DNA of 7,479 bases from Desulfobacterales bacterium. Lineage in GTDB: Bacteria; Desulfobacterota; Desulfobacteria; Desulfobacterales; 4be13. The stretch's first letter is position 1; the number at the start of each line of letters is the position of its first letter. Positions 1 through 5,688 of the stretch are shown one piece after another. The notes under the pieces were generated by a model. It was not told the origin of the DNA. It made no database searches and saw only the letters and a program-made list of their open reading frames with translations. The position numbers and the translations under genes were made by a program. Location: the NCBI GenBank assembly GCA_029940115.1, contig JAOZRQ010000347.1, forward strand, positions 1 to 7,479, read 5' to 3'.

Positions 1-63
1 GCAAACATCAACATGACGGAAACAAACAAACCCGAACCCTACAGAAACAACTCACCAACTCAT

Positions 64-95
64 CAAACTCTTTAAACTCACAAACTCTTTAAACT
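64..95. repeat. Direct repeat CAAACTCTTTAAACT, two copies
   Basis: The 15-mer CAAACTCTTTAAACT occurs at 64-78 and again at 81-95, a period of 17 bases. The preceding bases (about 48-70) hold looser AACTCA/AAACTC variants. The stretch lies just upstream of the lipoprotein gene and may be the tail of a short-sequence-repeat array that starts outside the window. It could also be a tandem operator, but nothing else supports that. Confidence 0.6.
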
Positions 96-105
96 TGATT
101 TACAT

Positions 106-112
106 GGGAGGA
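106..112 (+). promoter_or_regulatory. Ribosome binding site of the lipoprotein gene
   Basis: GGGAGGA matches the anti-Shine-Dalgarno core. It is 3 bases before the ATG at 116 and 9 bases before the in-frame ATG at 122, so both are possible starts. It rules out the TTG at 95 and the ATG at 104, which lie upstream of or next to the site. Confidence 0.75.
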
Positions 113-115
113 ACT

Positions 116-691
116 ATGATAATGGATAGGCAGAAGGATCATTTAAGGAAAGTCTCGTTTGCATATCGAATAGGTGATCTCCTCTATTTCCTGCTGGTTG
201 CGGGAATACTCTTGGGGCTTGCTTCATGCACAAAAAAATCTGCACCCGTGAAAGCGGAGCAACCTGCATTTCAGGAAGAGGAGAGGCTTGCATCTCAGCC
301 GGAGCAACCGAATGAATTGAAATTCATTGACTCAGGGACTTTTGACAGAAAACTTTCCATGGCACTGCGGAAGGTTCCCCAGACATTCACGACCACCTTT
401 GTCGGGACGGTCACCACCAACCATATTCCTGAGCGGCTTGACAAATGGTTCTCCATGGTCGAGAAACATGGTGGGACAGTTGATGTTGAGCCGGAAAAAG
501 AGGAACTTGCCAAACGGGGACTGATCGGAGAGGCCATCTCGCTGGTGGTGGGCGCATACAACTTCATGAAGGAAAAGGCCATATACAGCCCCGTACAGCG
601 TTACAACGTGACGATTTTCTATAAAAAGGGAACGGGTGAGATCACACGAGTCGTTTTTAACCGGAAGGATGAAGAGAAGGGTGAAGGATGA
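116..691 (+). CDS. Predicted lipoprotein of unknown function
   Basis: The protein is about 191 aa counted from the ATG at 116 (189 aa if translation starts at 122). The N-terminus is a lipoprotein signal peptide: basic residues (RQKDHLRK), a hydrophobic stretch (LLYFLLVAGILLGLA) and a lipobox LASC with the lipidated Cys at about residue 38. A charged, disordered-looking linker follows (about 40-70, Glu/Pro/Gln rich). A folded domain runs from about 75 to 180 and ends in a beta-rich YNVTIFYKKGTGEITRVVF segment. I do not recognise this domain. Targeting to the periplasmic face of the inner or outer membrane is inferred from the lipobox. The last residues (about KDEEKGEG) are encoded by the start of a heptamer repeat array, which also supplies the TGA stop. 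The gene converges on the coiled-coil membrane protein gene. It is very likely real; the function is open. Confidence 0.85.
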   Translation: MIMDRQKDHLRKVSFAYRIGDLLYFLLVAGILLGLASCTKKSAPVKAEQPAFQEEERLASQPEQPNELKFIDSGTFDRKLSMALRKVPQTFTTTFVGTVTTNHIPERLDKWFSMVEKHGGTVDVEPEKEELAKRGLIGEAISLVVGAYNFMKEKAIYSPVQRYNVTIFYKKGTGEITRVVFNRKDEEKGEG

Positions 692-832
692 AATATGAAA
701 TATGAAGGATGAAGGATGAAGGATGAATGATGAAATATGAATGATGAATGATGAAGGATGAAGGGTGAAGGGTGAAGGGTGAAGGGTGAAGGGTGAAGGG
801 TGAAGGGTGAAGGATGAAGGGTGAAGGATGAA
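667..832 (+). repeat. Heptanucleotide tandem array 1 (NNNTGAA units)
   Basis: From 679 to 832 there are 22 consecutive 7-base units without an indel, all of the form NNNTGAA. The variants are GGATGAA, GGGTGAA, ATATGAA and TGATGAA. Seven GGGTGAA units run unbroken at 763-811. An out-of-register unit (GGATGAA at 667-673, then GAGAA) precedes the array inside the 3' end of the lipoprotein gene. The + strand is purine-rich and closed in all frames by TGA. The - strand is open in all frames and would read as a repeating LHPSPFT peptide, which yields spurious ORFs. It is not a CRISPR array because units are 7 bases with no spacers. Confidence 0.97.
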
Positions 833-854
833 GGAGATTTCATCCTTCATCCTT
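824..854. other. Strand-switch hairpin between convergent genes
   Basis: AAGGATGAAGGA at 824-835 pairs perfectly (12 bp) with TCCTTCATCCTT at 843-854 around a 7-base loop, GATTTCA. It marks the point where heptamer units switch from the + to the - strand, midway between two convergent genes. A bidirectional transcription end is plausible, but there is no clear T tract on either side, so terminator function is inference. Confidence 0.7.
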
Positions 855-866
855 AAGATTTCATCC
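839..866 (-). repeat. Short opposite-strand heptamer array
   Basis: Four units in perfect 7-base register lie on the - strand: GGATGAA (860-866), the degenerate ATCTTAA (853-859), then GGATGAA twice (846-852 and 839-845). They belong to the same family as array 1 but in opposite orientation. The degenerate unit carries the TAA stop of the membrane protein gene, so the array encodes its final residues. Confidence 0.85.
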
Positions 867-2373
867 TTCGCAATATCATCCACCACCAGAATCTCACCCG
901 TCTCATCATGGTCTTGGCCAGAAACCAGATCATGGGCCACATCCCCAGCATGATGATTCCCCACAGCACCGTGGGGTTGCTTAAAAACATGATGGCGTCC
1001 CCCAGCAAGGGGGTGGTCTGGAGCTTCTTGAAAAATTGCACGGCGGGGCTTGCCAAGTGGGTTGGCAGAATGGCGATCAGGGTTGCAATGGCGGCGATAA
1101 TCGTCAGGACGCTGGCTGAAACCGCCATATGGTCGCTCGCGGCCAGTTGGCGGCTGTCAAAATGAATACGCCAGCGGTTGCGGATGCGGTCCAGACACAC
1201 GATATCCCCGCGAAGATAGGCGATGTGGTCTTGCAGCTGGCGGATATCCGAGTCAAAGGAGTCGAGGGCACCCTCCTCATGCCAGATCAGGTCAAACCGG
1301 GGATGGCGTTTGCTGGCCCGCGTCAACTTTCGCTCCAAGTGGTCGCGGCTGTTCTTCAGGGTGATGACCGCTTTCTCCAAGCTCTCCAACAGATCAGTCG
1401 CTTCGGCTTCCCGAGCCGCCATGCCCTGCAATCCCTCTGACAATGTCCGGATTGAGAGACAGCGCAGGTCGGTATCTGTCAGGTTGTGGCGCATACTCTG
1501 TTCCCGGAGCGCGTGACGGACATCACGGTATCCCTTGTCCATACGGGCAGAGTGCCATCGGCGGACGATCAGCCGAGGGATGACATCCACCAGCAGGGCC
1601 TCGCCTTTGCCCACAAAAAAGTCGTGCAGTTCATCGGACCATGCATCGTTTTGAGCCGAATCGCCGGCCAGATCCGTATGCATCAGGGCATATACGGCGA
1701 AAACCGGATTCTGCATGTTTTTCCCATGTTGCATCGGCGCGAGGCCGGGGAGGGCCGAATCAAGTTTCAGTTGCCAGCACCGGGTTGGCATGTCGGAATG
1801 GAAGGGCCCGAAACAGACCGGTTCAGACCTCCCCTCATCATCGGTGTGGCATATGGTGAGCCATTCACGGTCAGGGGAATCTTCAGGGGCAAGTCGGAAT
1901 GCCGTCTCCTCTGGCGTGAGAGAGTCATTTGTGCGTAAAGGGATGCGGATGACATGCCGAGTCTGTTCCCTCGGACGTATGCCATGAATCACCACCGCCA
2001 CCCCGGCCAAGGCCCGATTGCTGAAGAATTCGGCCTGTATCCGATCCACATCCTGTCCGTCAAAGTGTTCCATGTAACAAAACTGGACATTCTTCCATCC
2101 GCGCTTCAGCACCTTGGGCCAGTCCTCAAGGGGAACTGAGTTGGGGGGGCGGTTGGTGGAGGCATCCCATCGGAACAACCGGTTGTCATGGTCAACAATG
2201 ATGCCCCCTGTGGTTATGGAAGACTGATAAAACGCGGTCAGGCTCTTCGGCTCGTGCCATATTCTGCCATCATGTTCAAATTCTGTTCGTAGCAGGAAGT
2301 AGCATTCATAGCTCAAGTTGGGGTCTGTTCTGTTCATCTGTATTCTTAATCTTGCTCTTAAGCACTTGGCCAT
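853..2373 (-). CDS. Uncharacterised coiled-coil protein with C-terminal membrane anchor
   Basis: This is a 506-aa protein that I cannot assign to a family. Residues about 15-270 look globular and mixed alpha/beta. Residues about 285-405 are strongly helical and heptad-like (for example REAEATDLLESLEKAV and LEKAVITLKNSRDHLERKL), suggesting a coiled coil. Two hydrophobic segments follow at about 416-436 (VLTIIAAIATLIAIL) and 469-487 (WGIIMLGMWPMIWFLAK), so a hairpin anchor with a large soluble N-terminal domain is likely. The tail RRVRFWWWMILRRMKS is basic and aromatic. Its last four residues and the TAA stop come from heptamer repeat units. The start is uncertain: neither the ATG at 2373 nor the in-frame ATG at 2337 (MNRTDPN) has a good ribosome binding site. 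It lies alone between a convergent lipoprotein gene and a divergent tRNA. Function is unknown. Confidence 0.8.
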   Translation of the reverse strand: MAKCLRARLRIQMNRTDPNLSYECYFLLRTEFEHDGRIWHEPKSLTAFYQSSITTGGIIVDHDNRLFRWDASTNRPPNSVPLEDWPKVLKRGWKNVQFCYMEHFDGQDVDRIQAEFFSNRALAGVAVVIHGIRPREQTRHVIRIPLRTNDSLTPEETAFRLAPEDSPDREWLTICHTDDEGRSEPVCFGPFHSDMPTRCWQLKLDSALPGLAPMQHGKNMQNPVFAVYALMHTDLAGDSAQNDAWSDELHDFFVGKGEALLVDVIPRLIVRRWHSARMDKGYRDVRHALREQSMRHNLTDTDLRCLSIRTLSEGLQGMAAREAEATDLLESLEKAVITLKNSRDHLERKLTRASKRHPRFDLIWHEEGALDSFDSDIRQLQDHIAYLRGDIVCLDRIRNRWRIHFDSRQLAASDHMAVSASVLTIIAAIATLIAILPTHLASPAVQFFKKLQTTPLLGDAIMFLSNPTVLWGIIMLGMWPMIWFLAKTMMRRVRFWWWMILRRMKS

Positions 2374-2383
2374 ATTTTCAGGG

Positions 2384-2457
2384 AAGCCAAAACCAAGTTT
2401 TTTTCAAAAAACTTAGTTTCTTTGGAGCAAGAAAAATTCTTGAAAACTTTTGGCCAA
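2384..2457. other. AT-rich nested hairpin region upstream of the membrane protein gene
   Basis: Two small inverted repeats are nested here: AAGTTTTTT / AAAAAACTT (2395-2414) and CAAGAA-AAA-TTCTTG (2428-2442). They sit between outer arms containing CCAAAA and TTTTGG. The region lies just upstream of the - strand gene starting at 2373. It could be a structured leader, a decayed small repeat element or a terminator remnant. The rest of the non-coding stretch 2458-2628 is unremarkable apart from one weak GTCATTCC-like motif near 2465. Confidence 0.4.
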
Positions 2458-2628
2458 CTTCGGTGTCATTCCGGGCAAAATCGGAAAGTTGCTCAGTCAC
2501 ATGTCCTAATCTTTTACATCACCCGATCTTTTTAGGCTCCTCTTTTATGAGCCTTGAAATTACCCCAGTTGATGTCAAAAAGTCAATCAAAATTCGGGCA
2601 TCCTTCATCAAAGCCAAAAAGTGGTTTG

Positions 2629-2687
2629 CAGTTTGTAGTTCCGCCTTCAGGCGGTGCGAGACCGCCGAGAGGCGGAACTGCAAACTG
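2629..2687. repeat. 59-bp palindromic element, copy 1
   Basis: The arms are CAGTTTGTAGTTCCGCC (2629-2645) and GGCGGAACTGCAAACTG (2671-2687), 17 pairs with one G-T. The centre holds GGCGGT (2650-2655) and ACCGCC (2661-2666). It matches copy 2 at 2954-3012 at all but a handful of positions, most of them in the central loop. The two copies flank the tRNA-Val gene. Size, symmetry and intergenic position are those of a REP- or MITE-like dispersed element. No transposase is seen in the window. Confidence 0.9.
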
Positions 2688-2792
2688 AAGTGTAAACCCA
2701 TAAATGAAAGATGCCCCAAATTCAATCGTGAATGGCTCCAAATCAAAAAAATGACGACTTTGATTTTTTTTGTCCGGGTGATGAAAAAAAGC

Positions 2793-2823
2793 TTGACATC
2801 CGGTTCCCAGCCTGTCATATAGG
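2793..2823 (+). promoter_or_regulatory. Likely sigma70 promoter of tRNA-Val
   Basis: A perfect -35 hexamer TTGACA (2793-2798) is followed by CATATAGG at 2816-2823. The -10 box is either CATATA (17-base spacer) or TATAGG (19-base spacer). Transcription would start near 2828-2831, a few bases before the tRNA at 2837. The -10 match is imperfect. Confidence 0.65.
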
Positions 2824-2836
2824 CAGAAGTTTCAAC

Positions 2837-2911
2837 GGGCGATTAACTCAGCGGGAGAGTGCCACCTTCACACGGTGGAAGTCACTGGTTCAAATCCAGT
2901 ATCGCCTACCA
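2837..2911 (+). tRNA. tRNA-Val (anticodon CAC)
   Basis: A full cloverleaf can be drawn. The acceptor stem is GGGCGAT / ATCGCCT with a G-U first pair. The D arm is ACTC-AGCGGGA-GAGT. The anticodon arm is CCACC-TTCACAC-GGTGG with anticodon CAC at 2869-2871, which reads the valine codon GUG. The variable loop is AAGTC and the T arm is ACTGG-TTCAAAT-CCAGT. The discriminator is A and the CCA end is encoded at 2909-2911. A TTGACA promoter lies just upstream and a hairpin terminator just downstream, so it is probably a single-gene transcript. Confidence 0.97.
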
Positions 2912-2920
2912 GAAAAAACT

Positions 2921-2951
2921 AGGGGATTGCAGATGAATCTGCAATCCCTTT
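2921..2951 (+). terminator. Intrinsic terminator after tRNA-Val
   Basis: GGGATTGCAGA (2923-2933) pairs perfectly with TCTGCAATCCC (2938-2948) around the loop TGAA. An A-U and a G-U pair can extend the base, and a short T run follows (2949-2951). It starts ten bases after the tRNA 3' end. The T tract is short, and the palindromic element immediately downstream, which ends in five Ts at 3011-3015, may act as a second, stronger terminator. Confidence 0.75.
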
Positions 2952-2953
2952 GT

Positions 2954-3012
2954 CAGTTTGTAGTTCCGCCTTTAGGCGGTGCCACACCGCCGAGAGGCGG
3001 AACTACAAACTT
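2954..3012. repeat. 59-bp palindromic element, copy 2
   Basis: Perfect 16-bp arms AGTTTGTAGTTCCGCC (2955-2970) and GGCGGAACTACAAACT (2996-3011) enclose a centre that can fold on its own. On the + strand five Ts follow, so it can serve as a terminator for tRNA readthrough. On the - strand its right arm supplies the last codons and TAG stop (3003-3005) of the Maf-like gene. It is nearly identical to copy 1 at 2629-2687, which shows that it is a repeated unit and not a one-off terminator. Confidence 0.92.
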
Positions 3013-5555
3013 TTTGCTAACCCCTTCAGCTTGTTCCTCAACCCCTCATTTTCCGGGGCCAGTTCGGATGCACGGGCGTAATGCCATGCCGCGGCGGGAA
3101 ATTCCTTTTGGTGGAAACGGATGTCACCGATATTCTTCCGAAAATAGGCCGCCTCATCAGGAAAGTCCCGGGCCAGCCCTTCCAGAATGCCCACAGCCCC
3201 CTCGATATCCCCTGAATTGAACCATTGCTGTGCCCTCATCACTCGCTCATCTCGCTGTTCTGGGGCACATTCAATCTCCGTGGTTTTCAGAAACGCCTCA
3301 ACTTGGTCCGCGTCGAGTTTGTCCAAGACCGCTTTCAACTGAAGGGACTGGGGATCATCAGGATGCAGGGAGAGATATTCGATCATCGCGCGGCGGGCGG
3401 GTTCCTTCCCCCCTCTTTCCCATTCTCGCTTCATATCTTCAAAGAGGCCAGCGATATCCTGCCGAATCTGCTCGTCCAGCTCCCGGACGCGGGCGTCTTG
3501 GGGAAAGCGTTCAATCGCCCGACGGATATGATTCCGGGCCGCCCCCCGCAGGTCAAAGGAAAGATAGCATTCAGCAAGTTCGGCCCAAGGCAGGGGATCG
3601 TCTGGAAACTGACGGATATATACAAGGTATTCCCCATCCGCCTGCCAAAGTTCGTTCATCTCCCCGTGAATACGAGCCAAGGAGAGGGGCGCCTCCCTGT
3701 TTCCGGGTTCTCTCGTCAACTCCTCTCGCAGGTCGCTGACCTGCTGGAAATAGTCCATCTGCTTCTGGAGCATCTCGGCAAAAAAAGAGGCGGACGCCGC
3801 TTCAGAACGGAAAAAATCTTCAATGATGCCGATGGCCAAGCTCTCTCTCTCATGAGGGCTGAGGCTTGCATTCTGTTCAATGTCGTAATTCCGTTTGAAG
3901 AGTTCCTGAAGGGTCCCGAGCTGGGTGGAGGAGAGCAGGTGGATGAGCCGGCTGTGTTCCTGCTGAAAGCGGTCATAATAGCTGGCGATCAGCCTCACCA
4001 GATCCTGATCTCCATGGTTCACTCCGGATTCCGGAACCGCATGAAGCCCCTGCTGACACGCGCCTGCAAAGCGATCCAGTTCTTGGCGCATCTCCGCAAA
4101 AGTCGAAAGCACCTCGGCATCATGCACGGGAAATGACCAATCAATCGAATCCATGACCTGAGTCACATCCTTTTCCGGATGGAAATCGGTGGAGATGACT
4201 TCACCCAGGGGCCGGATCTCCGCCCGTCTTATCCGGGCACCTGCCAAGCTGGTATCCACAAAACGAGCCGGGTTTTCCGCGACCGCGCTCTCCATTCGTT
4301 TCTTGTCCGCGATCAGGGCGGGCGGGGAATAGACGGGCCAACCGTCCACCCCGTCGGTGACATGCATCTTCTCCTTGGGGCGGTCTGATCGGAAGACCGC
4401 ATCCTTGGCGTGATCCTGCCCCTCGGAATGGGCCAGATCCATGCCCGCCAGAACAATGGGCGATCCCCCGAGGACCAGGGCGGTGAAGAAGGCCCCATGG
4501 GTCACCGATCCCATGGAACCGGGGAGGTTGCAGTCAATCTGCCATCGGGGGCCGAGCCAGTTGTCCAGAACCACCTCCTGAGATGCCACCGCCACCCGCC
4601 GCTGGCCCAGGAAGGCGCGGACATTGTCCGGATTTGCGTTCAGGGAAAAGATCAGTACGGCATCCCGCAATTCGTCCACCCATGCGCGCACCTTCTCAAA
4701 GTTGAAGGACTTGACATCCACAGTGGCCACCATATGCGGCCGGATGCCCGCGGTCAGGAGTGTGCGGACTGCGGAGTCAATCGCGATGATCAGCGCCTGG
4801 TTCCCGATCTTTTTCAGTTGGGGCAGTTCCTTGTCGAGCGAGGGGCCGGCCGCGACGCAGACCACTGGATAGCCGCTGAATTTTCCCCTCAGGCGTTCCA
4901 GCGGGGTCCCGCGAATCAGGCTGGGAAGATTCGTCATGGCATTGGCGAACATGTCCCTGCCGAATTTCTTCATGGTGTTCCAGTTGATCATCAGCGTATG
5001 GATATTTTCCCTGACGGCCCTTTCCAAAGTTAGAAACGATTCCCCGAAAACCGCCGCGGAGGGGTGATGTCTGATCAACTGGCCTTGGCCCACGACGATG
5101 TTGAGTTCATACCGTTTCACCATCTCGCTGACTGAAAACCGGGGGCCCACAAAGAGGTCAAGATAGGGATACGTCAGCAATGGCGTGAGGTCCACGTGCC
5201 GGAGCGCAAGGTCAAAGACGGCGGGCTGACGCTCTACCACCACGATGCGGGGCTGACCGGCAAATTTCTGCGCCGCCATCAGCGGATTGAGCCCCATGCC
5301 CACAAAAAAGAGCACATCCTGCTTTTTGAAGTCTTGGCCATTCTTCCCATCAAGCGGAGCAGTTTCATAAAAGAGGACATCCCGGCCATCAGGAAGCTTG
5401 ATCAAGAGATTGGCCCCTTTTTCGGTCACAACCGGTATCACAGGAAAGGGGAGTTCCGGCTTCTCCCGTTGCAACTCCTCGTATGTCAAAGGAAAGCGAT
5501 TCTTCAGGATTGCCAGATTCGACTCATGGACTTGGGGTGAACCGATGGGGCTCAT
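3003..5555 (-). CDS. Maf/DUF115 motility-associated glycosyltransferase-like protein with TPR tail
   Basis: This 850-aa protein belongs to the motility accessory factor (Maf, DUF115/6-hydroxymethylpterin pyrophosphokinase MptE-like) family, which is implicated in transferring nonulosonic acids (pseudaminic or legionaminic type) to flagellin in the cytoplasm. The N-terminal domain (about 40-200) holds DVLFFVGMGLNPLMAA. The DUF115 core (about 205-390) has the hallmark CVAAGPSLDKEL (233-244), AIDSAVRTLLTAGIRP (258-273) and GMDLAHSEGQDHA (371-383). Residues about 480-615 are helical. From about 620 to 845 there are TPR-like helical repeats (for example AWHYARASELAPENEGLRN), possibly for binding the acceptor protein. 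GAGGAA sits 5 bases before the chosen ATG. The last residues and the TAG stop lie in a palindromic repeat. It is downstream of a co-oriented sugar methyltransferase gene. The family is secure; the sugar and acceptor are inferred. Confidence 0.92.
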   Translation of the reverse strand: MSPIGSPQVHESNLAILKNRFPLTYEELQREKPELPFPVIPVVTEKGANLLIKLPDGRDVLFYETAPLDGKNGQDFKKQDVLFFVGMGLNPLMAAQKFAGQPRIVVVERQPAVFDLALRHVDLTPLLTYPYLDLFVGPRFSVSEMVKRYELNIVVGQGQLIRHHPSAAVFGESFLTLERAVRENIHTLMINWNTMKKFGRDMFANAMTNLPSLIRGTPLERLRGKFSGYPVVCVAAGPSLDKELPQLKKIGNQALIIAIDSAVRTLLTAGIRPHMVATVDVKSFNFEKVRAWVDELRDAVLIFSLNANPDNVRAFLGQRRVAVASQEVVLDNWLGPRWQIDCNLPGSMGSVTHGAFFTALVLGGSPIVLAGMDLAHSEGQDHAKDAVFRSDRPKEKMHVTDGVDGWPVYSPPALIADKKRMESAVAENPARFVDTSLAGARIRRAEIRPLGEVISTDFHPEKDVTQVMDSIDWSFPVHDAEVLSTFAEMRQELDRFAGACQQGLHAVPESGVNHGDQDLVRLIASYYDRFQQEHSRLIHLLSSTQLGTLQELFKRNYDIEQNASLSPHERESLAIGIIEDFFRSEAASASFFAEMLQKQMDYFQQVSDLREELTREPGNREAPLSLARIHGEMNELWQADGEYLVYIRQFPDDPLPWAELAECYLSFDLRGAARNHIRRAIERFPQDARVRELDEQIRQDIAGLFEDMKREWERGGKEPARRAMIEYLSLHPDDPQSLQLKAVLDKLDADQVEAFLKTTEIECAPEQRDERVMRAQQWFNSGDIEGAVGILEGLARDFPDEAAYFRKNIGDIRFHQKEFPAAAWHYARASELAPENEGLRNKLKGLAKSL

Positions 5556-5560
5556 ATTCG

Positions 5561-5566
5561 TTCCTC
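5561..5566 (-). promoter_or_regulatory. Ribosome binding site of the Maf-like gene
   Basis: GAGGAA on the - strand lies 5 bases upstream of the ATG at 5555 and supports that start. It is placed between a hairpin repeat and the gene, so the gene keeps its own translation signal even if transcribed from upstream. Confidence 0.75.
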
Positions 5567-5584
5567 GGAAATTTGACTTCCCTT

Positions 5585-5642
5585 GTCATTCCTGCGAAAG
5601 CAGGAATCCATAGTGACCATGAAAGCCGGATTCCTGCTTTTT
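5585..5642. repeat. GTCATTCC-type hairpin repeat
   Basis: ATTCCTGC-GAAA-GCAGGAAT (5588-5607) is an 8-bp hairpin. Its second arm can pair alternatively: GCAGGAATCC (5600-5609) with GGATTCCTGC (5628-5637), followed on the + strand by five Ts. GTCATTCC(C/T)GCGAAAGC(G/A)GGAATCC is a familiar intergenic repeat in many proteobacterial genomes. On the - strand no T run follows, so it probably does not stop transcription from the methyltransferase gene into the Maf-like gene. Confidence 0.8.
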
Positions 5643-5653
5643 CAGGGTTGCAA

Positions 5654-5688
5654 CACGTCTCACGTCTCACGCATCACGCTCCACGTTT
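5654..5688 (-). repeat. Second-family heptamer array (NNRCGTG units)
   Basis: Read on the - strand, five 7-base units follow in register: AAACGTG, GAGCGTG, ATGCGTG, AGACGTG, AGACGTG. The sequence is unrelated to the NNNTGAA arrays but has the same period. The first two units encode the last residues of the methyltransferase (LKRGA), and its TGA stop spans the junction of the second and third units. Confidence 0.8.

Noticed and set aside
332..964. Long - strand open frame with HPSSFTLHPSPFTLHPSP repeats (also 619-843)
   Set aside because: The frame is open only because the antisense of a TGA-bearing heptamer array has no stops. The rest overlaps two better-supported genes. It is an artefact, not a repeat protein.
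2463..2487. GTCATTCCGGGCAAAATCGGAA as another copy of the GTCATTCC repeat
   Set aside because: Only the first eight bases and a 5-bp stem agree with the copy at 5585-5642; too little to call.
2352..2822. Overlapping + and - strand open frames in the tRNA upstream region (2352-2822 + and 2519-2818 -)
   Set aside because: Both run through the palindromic element and AT-rich hairpins, the + frame crosses the tRNA promoter, and neither shows a recognisable domain or ribosome binding site.
2837..2911. tRNA-Val as an integration site of a mobile island
   Set aside because: I see no duplicate of the tRNA 3' end, integrase or phage gene in the window, so attachment-site use is unsupported.
3225..5540. 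Several + strand open frames (e.g. 3225-4136, 4410-5033)
   Set aside because: They are antisense shadows of the Maf-like gene, whose - strand frame has clear family motifs.
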